Shown: positions 35,944-48,086 of the stretch, piece by piece
How the letters are laid out: every line of letters starts with the position of its first letter
Numbering within the stretch: position 1 is the first letter of the stretch
Assembly: GCA_003008705.1 (NCBI GenBank)
Contig: PDUO01000023.1
Location: 287,312-351,311 of the forward strand
Direction: 5' to 3'
Source: Pezicula radicicola
Taxonomy: Eukaryota; Ascomycota; Leotiomycetes; Helotiales; Dermateaceae
DNA: 64,000 bases
Made by a program: the position numbers and the translations under genes
Notes under the pieces: generated by a model
What the model was told of the DNA's origin: nothing
Database searches by the model: none
The model's input: only the letters and a program-made list of their open reading frames with translations

Positions 35944-38900
35944 AGCTAGTCTGCCTGCCTTCGTCAAGTAGAGCAGTAGACACAAGCTAACATGCATGGA
36001 CGGTCCCAGTGAGTTAATAGAGGAGGCACACAAGAAGTTGGTTGCATTGATGTCTTCGGTAGTACTCTCCATGAAGGTGATTACTTGGATCAGGCCCCCC
36101 TGGCAACACAGGATTGCGGCGGCCGCGACCGGCTCGCCAAAGCTCTATTATGCTTGGTCTCCTCTAGTTCTACCAGATAGAAAGAGCTTCAAACTCCATG
36201 TAGGTTAAACCACTATCACAAGAACACCTAGTACCTGAATTCTGAATGGCATTACTGTGCTAGTAGGTCACATTATTCAAACTTTACCAAAAGGGTGGCT
36301 AGGGAACTCATAATCTTTCCTCATCACCGCTAGCATTTTCAGGTTATTGCTCGTCCAAAAATGCCGGTCTTTATGGACAAACCCAATGAGGAGGAGTTCA
36401 GCCTTCTCCTAGTTTTCGGAGGTGGATGTGGCGGAAAATAAGCAGTTGTTGGCCAACTACATGCAAGGTCATATGGTCTTTCTATTACACTCGCGAACAG
36501 AGACGGGGCTGATATCTCTGCAGCATATCAAGAATACAACCAAATAACAAGACAACATACACAAGAAGCTATACGCCACTGGCGGTGAGTCGCTCCACTG
36601 GCTGTGCCTACCGTGGCCTCTTAAGAGGTTTCTGTAAGTCTTCTCAAATATGTCAAGGCTCCTTCTGATTCAAAACGTGCCTGTAGTTCCTGTTACCTAC
36701 TACTTATACCGATATTTCCCGAGAGAGCACCTATTAGCATTTCAAAACAGCTACGGTGGGCCTTTATTGCCGAGAGTTGCGGGGTTAGCAGGTTTTGGTG
36801 ATCCTTCCCAATCGTGGTATGAATGGTTATAAGACCATCTCACACAGCTTCCGTTTTTAGGTCATTGGAACAGGCAGTTCAGAGGTTGATAGTCGGGTAC
36901 ATTGGAGACAGAACGGATATAGGATTTCCTTTCTGAATTCTTCTAATAACCGAAATTAAACCACGAAACTTGATTTCTCAATTTCAATATCAATTTCAGG
37001 TGTGTAGATCTTCCTTGACTTTTGATATAATCTCCACATTCTTGACCATATACTAATTGGCGACTAGCGACCATAACTCGATCAATCATCCCCCCAATCC
37101 CCCAAACCACCTTCTACAAGCAGTCCCAACAATAACTCGACTGGGAAAGGAACTCATAGCTGACGATATGAAAAGAAATTCAACGTCTGTTTATGGAGCT
37201 GTCATTACACAGAAGAGCAACTCCCGTGAAAATACAGGACAAATAGGTTCGAAGCCTATCTTGCAACCGCCACTTGATGCTTTCGCTTTTTACACGGAAG
37301 TACCACTTTGGAGATGTTGCGATTCGAAGACATACCTTCCAATGCCGGGGGTATCACAAATCCGGAATATCTAGGAGTGTTCTTGCTTCCACACAACAGC
37401 TTAGAAAAGGAATAAAGTTCCAATACAGAGATTGGGAGGATGGAGAAGACCAAGAAAACTGTGTCCCAGAGGCAAGACATACCGAGGAATCAAAACAACA
37501 GCATTTCGATGGCGAAGAGATGATATTGTAATGGGTCTGTAAGTCTTATGATCTAAGCCAAACAAAACTAAGTTGTGAAGAATTAAGAATTTCAAACCCT
37601 AGCTTGAGATACAGGGATACCTTCCAACCTCTTACTTCTAGCAGCACTAAGTATACAGAGAGTATGAGCACCACTTCGACCGAGTCAGAATACACGCGCT
37701 ATGATAGGGAGGAAGGAGAAAAACAAGCGAGTTTTCGTTGCTTTCGACCATATTGTTGGCAGATGTAGAGACTCTGATATTATAGTATATCCAGAGTAGT
37801 GTGATTATCATTATCATAAGTTCTTGCTCTTGCTCTTTCTCTTCTCCAGCAACGAGCGACCTTTTCTTGACATATTTTCCTCCCCATTCTACAAAGGCAA
37901 CAACCAATCAAAGATTCCCAGAAATACAGCAGCTTCTATACCTCCCAATCATCGCGAAGCTCCCAGAGACCGAATATTCGTTTGCACCAAAGAGTAACCA
38001 CTGGGGAAAGTCTATTGTTCTAGGGCTCGCTACTACTCAGAAGCCAACGAGTATCTGTTGGATAGTATGGTTATACGGGGAGCAGCATGTGGGCAGGCAA
38101 AGGTGTTGCATTTTAGAAAGAACTAGAGTGTGGAAATGGGACTACTTATGGAATACTCACATAACTATTCCATATATTCCATGGTTCGTAGTCAATCGTA
38201 TCACAATAAATGGATGTTCCCATAAATATTTCGTGCATAGGAACTCTCCTACAAGAATGCTAATCCTACTTAGCCTCCTGATGCCGATCTAAAGAATGTG
38301 AGAGAAAGTCCCCTTATCACAGTTCAATCAGCTCCTACTCGACCTTCTCCAGTGCACTAAATTAGTAATTCCACAGCTAGAACAGGATTTTTGAGAACGT
38401 ATACGCGCCTGGTAGAAGATTTGATTTGAGACTCTGCTTTCCTTCCTCAAAAGCATCCTACAAGTGGGAAAGTCCAACTTAGAGAAATAATTATAGCTGT
38501 ATTTCTGCTTGTACAAAAGCATATTCCCCGGTGACTTTGACCTTCTGCAAACGAAACTCTTCTGCTTCCAACCAAGAACAAAGAATCACCACACATTATT
38601 CATGGTTTCAAAGACGAATGACACCCAGCTGAAAGTGCGTTGGGTCACTCCAAAGGTATGGAAGAATGCCCTGACACTCAGAAAGCAACCTTGATTCCCT
38701 TTGAAATTGCATGTATTCATCCATGAACACGATTGTCTGCATCGGCCGCATCATCCGCAAAGGCTGCAAATGAAAGGCTAGCTTTGGACGTGTTCGCTAT
38801 CCAAAAAAGGCTCAACACGTCCCAGACCGTGATTCATGTACTGCCGCTTTTAAGCGACAGGCTGAATGGATATCTGCGTGCGGCTGCGGCTGAAGAGCCT

Positions 38901-39360
38901 CATGGAATGCGCCCTTGACAAAGCTGCAGTTTACCACCACTTCGACTACAGTTCCGTCCTCTTTCCACCAGCATTGTTAACACAATCTAAGTAGAGAGAA
39001 GTTCAATTGGAGCTCGAGTTGGAGGCAAGTCAACACCATCGAGATCCGGGGCTACTCCTTATTTCTCTTCTGCTGGAATCAAGTAAGACGATCTGAGCTT
39101 CCTTTGGCTATAGCTCGCTAATATGACTGCATAAAGAATTAGCAGTACCACTTGCACGATCTCCATTCCTCCAAGCCAGAAGAGAAAGGATTGGTACTAC
39201 GAAGATCTCGAAATCCAGATGCTGAATCTGCTCGGGGTGCTAGTCTGGAGAGGGAGATCACAGTAGTCTTGGTTTTGGAGACAAGATAAAGCTGGACTGG
39301 TACTATAGCAGAAATTGGGGTCCTTTGATTCGAACTACAAATGTGTGTTCCTTACGGTTG
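35944..39360. other. No supportable gene
   Basis: Unrecognised frames only: plus 36650-36832 (60 aa), plus 37274-37531 (85 aa), plus 37801-38292 (163 codons from a GTG, no ATG start) and plus 38733-38918. None has a domain or splice context I can defend. Confidence 0.35.
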
Positions 39361-40530
39361 TTATGGATTCTGAACAAACCGTCGAAGTATTGAAAACTCT
39401 ACGCAACTACCTTCTAGATGCCGTGGAGTAGGGAAGACTCCTGCCTGTGCTATTTCGTTCATGCGGGTGCTAGCTAGGTTAGCACAACCAACGAGCACAT
39501 CGGTGTGGTGCTTGCAATGAGTAAGCCTATCATCTGTTTTTCCCTCCACTACCTTTGCTCAAGGATGAGGGACTTTCTGACGATGATTCAAAACTATACA
39601 GGCTCACAGCAATGGCCTTCTCAAAAGTTCCTACCAATAGAGACTCTTTCACCGCCCCCGAGGCCGTTACGAAGGTGGTTAGAAAGGCAGATACGATGAA
39701 ACGCCGGGTAAAGCAAGCAAGCAAGCAAAACAACTAGCAGAACCTCTAGTCAGCACAGGGCGCGATGGTCTCGCAGATCCAGAAACTATCATCCCGATGG
39801 ATTTACAACAGAAACTAGACTGCGGCCAAGTTTCTCAAGCACTTCACTCTTCAGGGTGGATTCCACAGTCTGGATCTGGAGTGCAAGTCACTACTTAGCA
39901 ACCCGGAAGTTGGGCGGAACATTATTTCGATGTGGAAATCAGTTAGCAGCAGCATCCTTGGAACTTCCCATAACATGCTGCAAATCGAGTCAGCGGACCT
40001 TTCTGAAACCTAACCAGGAGTTACGGTGTGGTGGACCTGCCGAAAAGGGTCGGTTTCTGATCCTTCTTTACACTCTTCTTAAATTCAAGTTCTAGCGAGC
40101 ACGAATGTATCTACTTCCTAGCAATTCCAATAACGAATCTCTTGGCTCGAGCATCGACGAAAACAAAAAAGCGGCAATATACGAGAAACAATTCAAGTTG
40201 CAGAGAGCACAGGATCATCGAAAGTTTGAACGCATGTCACTTCCTTTGGTATTGGGTCAGCAATACCTGTTAGAGCATCATTACAACCTGCAACCATTGG
40301 CACCCGATTTTCAAAGGTCAGCCAACAATTGAGAAGAACGACTCGCAGGGTCCTTCCTGCCCGACAATTCACATGGTTTCCAACTTGACGGCAGAAAGCG
40401 GCAGACATCCAAAAACCAAGGCGAGGAGGAAGGATATGGAGATGTTAGACGGCCTGCAAATTCATTGCTGAGCCCTGGGCTACAAACATGTTCTAATTGT
40501 GGGATTTTAGCCCCCAGAATACGCAATTGA
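39361..40530 (+). pseudogene. Frame-broken gene relic, unrecognised protein
   Basis: Successive plus-strand stretches look protein-coding but lie in different frames. An ATG at 39363 opens MDSEQTVEVLKTLRNYLL, stopped after 22 codons. 39555-39727 contains DDDSKLYRLTAMAFSKVP. At a tandem AAGC run (39712-39727) the frame shifts, and coding-like sequence continues with LAEPLVSTGRDGLADPETI (39734 onward). A third frame carries AKFLKHFTLQGGFHSLDLE near 39820. 40105-40530 opens with ATG and reads to a TAG-free end except for one TGA at 40330; beyond it comes LLSPGLQTCSNCGIL. I do not recognise the family; it may be one decayed gene or two. Confidence 0.4.
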
Positions 40531-43230
40531 TCTACAGCAGAGAGCAGACTGCGTTGTAGTTACTTGTTCATCTTCGTAGGCGAGTTGAATTGGACAACTT
40601 GCATATTAAGTACAAGGTTATACTTCCCCTTGCCACACGAAGGGGGCTGCAACATGGTCTGTATCATGAGAGGTGTGAAAGCATACTGTTTTCATAAGTC
40701 CAAATTCGGACTCGAGTATAATGTTAGTGGTAGTTTGAAGCTAGAAGGAACCTATATCTCTAACAAAGCCAGGACAAGAGAAATACCGCGGGTCTAGTCT
40801 TCATGATTTGGTGAGTCGTATATCGTCTATCTTTCTTCATTCGACTTAACATACAAGAAATTGTACATCTTGCACAAATCGCTAGGGACGACAATAAAGA
40901 ATCGTAGAAGGCATCGTAGTTCGTTCCTCCCTTCGTAAGTCCCACTACTCCCTAGGTAAACTTAACACTTTATTAGGCTTCTACTAATGATTCTACAAGT
41001 TCTGAGCACAAGTTGCCTGTCTAATAGGAGCTATGTCACCAAAAACCAGTTCCACAATCCGTCGCCAATAAGCAAGGAGCAGAGGCAGCTGCAGTCGGTC
41101 GTAGAGGAACTAGTTCTGCTTTCAAACCGCATATTCCGATAACGGGCAATGAATGGGGATCAGTAAGGATCTACTGAGTTTGGGCTTCGAGTCATGAATG
41201 GGAAATAAAGGATACCAAGGCATTTGGGTCTAAACGGGGTAAGTTATATGTGACATCAATTGTTTCTCAGTTCCCTATTTCTCAAACTGCTCTGTACTTT
41301 TGAAGTAGCACGAGTTTGACATTATAAATCATTCTGTTGTATCTTCCCATGTCTAGATGGATATTGACTAATTGAGTGCAGGCAAATATTCGAAAGCTCC
41401 GTAGCAACTTGCCTCTAACTAGCCACAAATTTCCAACAAACCGTCGTCCAGCCGCTCGTATTCGGAAACCTAACGCTACTTCAGCTCTCCTAGAAAGCCT
41501 CGTCCGATTAGCCTTCTCCGTCTCGCAACCCACCTTGCTCTTCCTCCTCGGTGGAGATATAATACTAGGGATGTTTAGGGTGGGATCTACACTGGATGGA
41601 TACATGAAAAGCAAAGGAAGGCTTCTATAAGGCGATAACAAGAGATCTAGGGCTGTGACAAAACAGAATAGAGAATGGAGATTTGTTATACAGGTGTTTT
41701 ATATATTAAAACTATCGACTATAGGCGAGCAACACGGAATACAAGATCATCCTCTGCATTTAGCAAGAAATAGTAGTGCACTTGCACAATGGTGTTAAAA
41801 CGCCTAATATGAAAGCCCAATTCTATAGTTTAGAAGAACATCTCTACTTGAGCCATCTTGCAAAAAGCTAAATCTATACCTTTCAGGGTTTATCTTATGA
41901 AGCAGCGGGGCTTGCTAGCAATATTGGAGTTGTCAATGACATTGACTGCACAGAAAACAGGGAGTATTACTTAATAAAATTAAAATAATTCAGATTGATA
42001 GTGACCTAAGCCGCCAAGGGTAAGTTCTATGCTAAACGGCTGCAAACCTCCCCCTCGAGTGCAAGAGCACCAAGATCAGGGATAGATGGCTTGAGTTCTT
42101 CCATATCAAGGTCGATAGCAAGGTGTTGAATCATGCTAAAGATAGCTGGTGCATCTGTAATAGTGTCCCTTTGTCTTGGGCTTCAGGGTAGCAAAGGGAG
42201 GAACTGCGAAGCGCGTGTTTTTGGAAAGGACTGAAACCGTTCATAAAGTCGAATCAAGTGTGTCGCAAAGATGCAGAATATGACTTCGGAAAAGCGGGAA
42301 GGTTGTCTGATAACTGGCTGTACTTCTTAAGGTAGGAGAGTCGCTCAAATGCGCGCTGTTGACAAAGACCGATATCGTTGGCAGTGGATCTTCAGGATCG
42401 GTACTCTCTTGGCTCCAGCCTGGCTCGCTTGTGTACACAACGTTGAAAACGATTAACTGTATCATTGCGGCGGATGTTTCCGGATGATGTTTCTGTGCAC
42501 GCTCATCTCCCTCGGCCAAGGGTACCCACATCCCGTGTTCCGTAGGCGATTATGCTTCCGGTGGTTCGTACTCATCGTCCTCGACTTCAGTGACTCTCCG
42601 GAGAATCTATGTCTAATGATCTGATACTCATCACTAGACTCACTATCATAGCTATTAGTAACCTTCTTCCTACCGATGGTCTAATGCAATATATGTACGT
42701 ACCTATCAAAAACTATCCTGTTCTCAAACTAATACGAAGGAGCCCAAACGATTCCTATTTCATGTTCTCTTTCGAGCATTGCCTTCTGAAGCCAGAGGTT
42801 CAGATCGAAGAGAGAAAAAGGCAAGATATTGACAACGTAGTTGATCATGACAGAACAATTGCTAGCCTCGAGAAGTCTGATCTTGACCCAGGGTCTTGAG
42901 GCTGCGATGATGATTGACTTTGTAAGATCCTCCAGGTGGTGTACTCAAGTCAAATCTCATGGATCAAGTGTTCGTCATTCTTCCAGTTCGCTGCTTCGAA
43001 AATCTGGCCCGATATTGCTTACTTTCCCTCCAGCTCAAACACCCAAATGTAACACTGGGAGACAGAAACCAATTGTTTTTTCTCGCCCTCCATTTAGCAG
43101 CACCTCAGCTTCTTTTGGAGGCGCTCCAGAGATTTAAACTGTAGTCCTCCCTTCCAGGCGTCATTCTTTCCATAAATATTTTGAAATCGAACCCATTTAG
43201 AACATTTGGGAGGCGAACGTTTAGTTCAGT
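40531..43230. other. No supportable gene
   Basis: Minus 42241-42531 starts with ATG and reads 96 codons of natural-looking sequence (MWVPLAEGDERAQKHHPETS at the start), then loses frame. Overlapping frames at 41282-41641 exist on both strands. Plus 42609-43144 holds several short overlapping frames. No domains recognised. Confidence 0.35.
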
Positions 43231-43399
43231 CCAACATCCTTAGTATCTTAGTCTGCATTCTGCATTCTAAAATACCCAAGGGTGTAGTTTTGCAACACTT
43301 CATCACTGAAAAAGATAAAGTTCAATAAGGAGAGTTGTAAGACTATACTCTTGGGTATTTCAGAAATCAGCATGTAGACCAGGACACTAAGGATGTTGG
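43231..43399. repeat. Long imperfect inverted repeat (hairpin), ~80-bp arms
   Basis: Left arm 43231-43310 and the reverse complement of 43321-43399 align with one gap at about 80% identity, including runs such as CCAACATCCTTAGT and AAATACCCAAG. The loop is only 10 nt (AAAGATAAAG). Most mismatches are C/T or G/A. It could be a foldback element, a MITE remnant, or a precursor of small RNAs. Confidence 0.8.
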
Positions 43400-43560
43400 G
43401 GTGATTGAGCATTGACAATAAAAATTAGGTTGACCACTAGAGGAGTCACTCGGAGAATTAGAAAAGTGCAATACTTTGATGGGTCTTGAACTTTCATACC
43501 CAAAACTCGCTAACCATCCAAGATATCTCACCCACGCACAAATCTCATAATCAAGTGCTG

Positions 43561-44470
43561 GTAGCAAAAAGTGCTTGCAATGAAGGTCTGCACGAGAGAC
43601 CGCGAGCACTCGAAGCTCGTGCATTATGGTTACCCTTCTTGGTTGGAGTCTTCTTGGCAAGTGGCAACTTCACTCTCCTATGGAGTACAGACGTCAGCTA
43701 AATCTAAAAGATTAAATATGAGACATGAGATGCGGCTTACCAGCACCAGTTATTGTCTTCTTGGGAGGAGTCTTCTTGACGATTTAAGAAATTTAGACTG
43801 ATCTCAGCTCGATTTTTGAGACGTTTGAAATACTGTAGAGTATAGGCGTCAGCCATGTGCAATATGATCTAGGCACCCTTCTTCAAGATGGCAGACCTTT
43901 AGATACTAGAATGCCTTGCAGCGTGTGTCCTTATTATGGAGTTCGGCCTCATTGTTTGCATAGATACGACGCTCTGGGGGTGATGATCGTTTCTTTATCA
44001 AACGGTGTGGCTTGCATGGGCGTGGTGGGGACGCATCATATATATCCTCAAAGTATTCGCCCTCTGGCTCTCCAACTTTTGTCTCTTCGACTTCGGCGTG
44101 GATATCGTGGCCTAAAAGTGGTGATGGCTCTTTGTTAGAAGTTTGCTCATCACTAAGGGCTTTCTCCTCCTTAGGTAGTTGATCTCCGTTCCCAAGTTTC
44201 TGTATATTCGCTTGGTTCTCGATCTGTATGTTGCGAAATGAAGGACTCCCTACGCTGGAAACTATCTCTTCTGATTTCGACTCCTCCAAAGCGGTATTTA
44301 GGAGGTATTGGTCGCTGGATGGGTGATGGGATTCAAAGGTGTAGTGGTTGGGGATTGGCCAGTTCGACGTCAGGAAACCGGACTATCTAGCTGGGAAGTT
44401 TGATGGGCCGTAGTGGCATCAACACGCTCTGGCTGCCAAATCAGTCTGTGCTAGTAGATATAGGGTGGAG
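43561..44470 (-). pseudogene. Broken gene: acidic N-terminal region and KKTPxKK exons
   Basis: The minus strand carries a 127-codon acidic frame (43906-44289, no ATG; coding-like sequence continues upstream with SDQYLLNTALEESKSEE). A second frame upstream reads LIWQPERVDATTAHQTSQLD after a CACAG acceptor and is cut by TGA, so at least one frameshift lies between. Downstream are two similar intron ends (GCTGACGCCTATACTCTACAG-like and GCTGACGTCTGTACTCCATAG-like), each followed or preceded by exon sequence with Lys-Pro motifs: KKTPPKKT and KKTPTKKG. This resembles histone H1 or chromatin-protein tails only in composition. Likely a decayed gene with a duplicated exon-intron unit; a correct splice model could still rescue part of it. 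Confidence 0.35.
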
Positions 44471-44526
44471 AGATTACTTGAGGGTTGCGATGAACGCGCT
44501 TGTTGCTGAGATCCGGACCAAGTTAG

Positions 44527-44692
44527 TGTGAGTTACTCAACATTTTTAATTGCCAAACTCCACGTACTTGTAGATGGTGTTTTCTGGGTGACTGAGCTAG
44601 TTTTAGTTACTCAAGTTTATCCGAACTGGAAAAAAGACATACTTGGTTTTAAGAGAATGGGTAACTGAGTTAGTTTAGGTTACTCAAAATAT
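44527..44692 (+). repeat. 18-bp minisatellite units
   Basis: Pairs of units at exact 18-bp spacing (GGGTGACTGAGCTAGTTT followed by TAGTTACTCAAGTTTATC; then GGTAACTGAGTTAGTTTA), interrupted by unrelated sequence. They lie just upstream of the minus-strand relic at 43.56-44.47 kb. Confidence 0.7.
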
Positions 44693-45194
44693 CTCATTCG
44701 GGAAACTCATACAGTACAGATTCTTTGCGTGATGGAGTTTATGGGATGGGAATGTTGATGAAGAAAGTGATTGGGTTCTATAAGACTCGGAAGCGCAAGG
44801 TGTCAAATATACAAGGTATCAAGCCTAGCTTGCTGAGAGCGCGCTTACCTTCTCCTGCCTTTCAATTCTATCCACATCAACAACAACACCACTTCAAGTG
44901 CGCCGAATCAAAGATTTTCTCATAATCATCCTTTCAAAGCCTGTCTATTCTTGATTGCATTACTCATGCTTATTTTTCCTTTGGCATGGGCGAACAAGTT
45001 AATGTTAAGATGATTTGGGGTTGCTTGCCCGGTATGTCCAACTGACCTTCACTTTAGGGAACACGTTCCTAGTGTCAGCAATAAGCATGCTATCAAGCAA
45101 AGCTTTGTTGCCAGTTCTTCTGTCGGGGCTTGTAACTAACATCCTATAATCTTCGCAGAGTACCTCGCAATCATGCCATGCAAATTCGACGGGA

Positions 45195-45541
45195 ACAATG
45201 GTGGAAGTCTGGGAGCGATAGCTCCCGGACTTCTCGCCACTGATTTTCAAACAGCAAATGGTACGCCCTCCTATTGGAGCACCTGATAACTATGCTAACT
45301 TTTATTGATCGCATCCAGTGTCATATATTGAGAAGCAGTATGATACCAATCCATACAAGACTCTCCTAGGCCAATCCCTATACATTGTAGGAAATGCTCT
45401 TGGCCCATACTTTGTCGCGCCCATCGCGTAAGTCCTCTGGGTTACAAAATGATAGAATTTCATTGACTGTAGTCTAGCGATCTCAAGGGTCGGAAGCTAG
45501 TTTTTGGTCCCTCTCTCGTTCTCTTCGCTCTTTTCAATGTT
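45195..45541 (+). pseudogene. MFS transporter fragment (TM1-TM3 region)
   Basis: Three exon-like pieces (45195-45260, 45319-45427, 45478-45541) join in frame through 58-bp and 50-bp GT-AG introns. They read GSLGAIAPGLLATDFQTAN, then LGQSLYIVGNALGPYFVAP joined to IADLKGRKLVFG and a hydrophobic segment. This is the TM2 to loop 2-3 signature of DHA1-type major facilitator drug:H+ antiporters (G...GP....P..D..GRK). A GTAAGT donor follows, but no further membrane segments are found downstream and no start codon precedes. So this is the 5' fragment of a dead transporter gene. Confidence 0.65.
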
Positions 45542-45765
45542 GTAAGTCGCTTGTTAACATTCATTCTCAACTTGATAGCAACTCTAATGTCAGTATAGGG
45601 CTTAACGGACTGTATCTGACGGCTACTTTCATCGATGACTTTATTTTTTCTTTCGACCAACGATCTCCCAATATTTATCTTGGGCGCAATTCTTATCTTC
45701 GCGCCACAAAAACAAGAATAACAATATCCCACACTCACGAGAGCTCGCTCAACATCCACAGACTG

Positions 45766-45879
45766 ATGACGGCCGTTGGATCTTCCAACGTCCGAACCAT
45801 ATCTGTTGCTCCACCAGTCAATGAGCTTCCGTCTTTGAACTGGAGCGAAGATTTCACAAGTGCTTTTTTGAGCACTTGA
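45766..45879 (+). pseudogene. Truncated paralogue of the repeat-protein gene at 49.4 kb
   Basis: An ATG-initiated frame of 37 codons ends ELPSLNWSEDFTSAFLST before TGA. Its core matches the N-terminus of the 49422 gene (DCPSLNWREDFRSAV), with matching DNA. The stop follows a T-rich run. Downstream, plus 45969-46184 reads GFNEEYEQHFGQGHEPFGQG, which is coding-like but not demonstrably connected. Confidence 0.5.
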
Positions 45880-46555
45880 ATAATCCGTTGCACTTTCGTG
45901 CCAACCAAGTAAGGTCTCAACACCCTCTATACCTACCCAACTAACCAAGTTATTTGTAGGACATCTTCTTGCACAATGGTCTAGCTTGCGGATGTCCTGT
46001 AGACAAAGCCTTATGGCCAAAATCCCCAGATGTTGAGTGCACAATAGTGCTCTCTCAGCAAAAACAAGGCTATGGTGGTTTTAACGAGGAATATGAGCAG
46101 CACTTCGGACAGGGACACGAACCTTTCGGACAGGGATATGAATATGTGAGATACAGGAAGGACTTTGAGAGATTGGGATGGTGAGCTCGTCGTAGCAAGA
46201 AAGACAAAGGATTCGGGAAACGACGAGGTTTCTTTGTAGACTGTAATAAATGCTTTGTTTCCTGTGCTACTCAAACCATCAATATACCACATCTAAATGC
46301 TCCTCATTATCTTTTGCTCAGCTTCCTAGCTCCCGTATTATCCATGCCATTTCCAGTATGCAACTTCTGAGTCCGGAACCAAGGAACTTATCTGCAGAGC
46401 AATTGCTTTGTTGCACGTTAGATTGAGTTGGGCAAGGGATCGAAATCATTCAACTAACATCTTATGTGTCGCATAGATCGTATATTCATATCAGAATTCA
46501 TGACCAATCTTGGAGGTGACTAGTCAGCCTTTCAAGGCATTCCCTACACGTAACG

Positions 46556-46813
46556 TCAGCCACAGCAAGATCTTCCAACCAGCAAAGAGGAACCAACATT
46601 ACGACGTCTCCAAATTCTGGACCTTGCCATATTCATTTGTACATTGACAGTCGCAGCAGCCCAATACGACTCAGCAGTGATGAGCTTCACTTCATAGCGA
46701 TGAAGGCCAACTGATGTGATGAGCGGGGTAAAGGAGTATGAGAAGTCGATCCAGACCACTATGAACAGCGCTCTTGTCAATTCTTCATATCTCTGTCGTT
46801 CGTATGGATCCAT
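46556..46813 (-). CDS. Hypothetical small protein, 85 aa
   Basis: An ATG at 46811-46813 starts MDPYERQRYEELTRALFIVV and the frame runs to TGA at 46556-46558. The first 60 residues look like natural protein, with a hydrophobic stretch (LFIVVWIDFSYSFTPLI) at about 15-31; the last 20 are Arg-rich and could belong to an unspliced intron. A longer version of the frame reaches 47107 through Pro/Ser-rich sequence that looks like 5' UTR. Family not recognised. Confidence 0.4.
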   Translation of the reverse strand: MDPYERQRYEELTRALFIVVWIDFSYSFTPLITSVGLHRYEVKLITAESYWAAATVNVQMNMARSRIWRRRNVGSSLLVGRSCCG

Positions 46814-47988
46814 CTTATTTATTCGTATGGTGCTTTTGATGGGATTGTGATTTTGGTGGTGGAGGGGTTGGGAGGTGTTTGGAGATGGAGGATGGAGGGA
46901 ATTATGTGACGCGACCTGTCTGCGAGATGGTGGAGGTGAGTATTTTTGGGGGTTTCGAAGATTACAGACCTCAGTGAAATTATTGCCATCAGCTGCTCTT
47001 ATACGGGCTTCCTTGATTATCTTCCATGCTGTCTCATTCTTAAATTGGTGTCGTAATATACAAGTCCACGCCAGCATATCTGCCATTCTCGTTTCCCAGT
47101 CCCGCAATCAGAGCATTAATCCTGTCATCAATCCCCGTTCCATGGCCTTCAGTGTGCTACATACAATCCCTTGGTAAATAATGGATTGCATGATGCCCTG
47201 CAACCAAATGTTTTGTATGTCTACTGTGGCGGTGCCGTAGTCGCATTATTCAAAGAGAAGGTTTACCAAAACAACAACTTGCACCCTTGCAGTGCTTGCT
47301 TTAAACCATCACAATTCATAATACCATTTGAGCGACTTTGTTGGCCATCATTCACTTCTGGAGCGTATGTACTTCTGTCCCATCAGTCCCTACGTCATTC
47401 TCGGACTGCTGGTGTCGAATTCCATATATTGACTTCCTCAACTAGGGGTGAATTCCCAACAATTTAACACTGTATTATTTCTATGGCCCTCAAGCACAGC
47501 ACAATTTTGCTCATACAAGTCTTTCTCCCCTCGTCGCCTGTGTCCTAATACCATGCTCTCTATACCTCTTTGCTAGCACACGTGTCTAGCGAGCGCAATT
47601 CAGTAACGACTTGGCAGCGAGGAACATGAATTTATCTATGGTCAAAGTATTCAAGAAACATGGTCAATGGTGACGAGGAAGGCATAGCTAGGTAAATGTA
47701 AGTGAGACGTATCTTCAGCTTACGATTGATCATTCCGGATACTGATAGAAACTGCTGGCAGAATCCACTTTGTTGGACTGCAGCAGCTACAGTTTATATC
47801 GAAGTTCCTCAGACCTTAAGTTACTACTGAAAATCCTTATCAATATTTTGTTGAAAGTAAGAGTAAGCATGAAGTTTCAAAGCCTTCGGCTATATACTAA
47901 CGCTGATGTATTATAAGGCGTCTTGACTTCAACTTCATACCTTCTCGGACCTACAAAACACCAACACGAATAAAATCGCAAAACTGTC
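46814..47988. other. No gene seen
   Basis: Short ORFs only, including plus 47171-47467 (98 codons) with no domain. The last 100 bp are probably promoter and 5' UTR of the 48087 gene. Confidence 0.4.
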
Positions 47989-48059
47989 GTAAGTGAGTAT
48001 GGGCTTAATTCTTTCTAACGTCGTGTATCCTATTCAACTGACACAATAAATCAACACAG
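47989..48059 (+). other. Probable 5'-UTR intron of the 48087 gene
   Basis: Donor GTAAGTGAG at 47989, branch TTCTAAC near 48012 and acceptor AACACAG ending at 48059, 27 bp before the ATG. Position and signals fit a leader intron; not proven. Confidence 0.5.
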
Positions 48060-48086
48060 ATCATTCTCAAGAGACGGACTATCAAC

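Noticed and set aside
45460..46044. 194-codon minus-strand ORF, one of the longest in the window
   Set aside because: It overlaps exon C of the MFS fragment antisense and has no recognisable content; best explained as a shadow frame.
46875..47107. Extension of the 46556 gene to an upstream ATG at 47107
   Set aside because: The extra residues are Pro/Ser/His-rich like a translated 5' UTR, while MDPYERQ at 46813 looks like a natural start.
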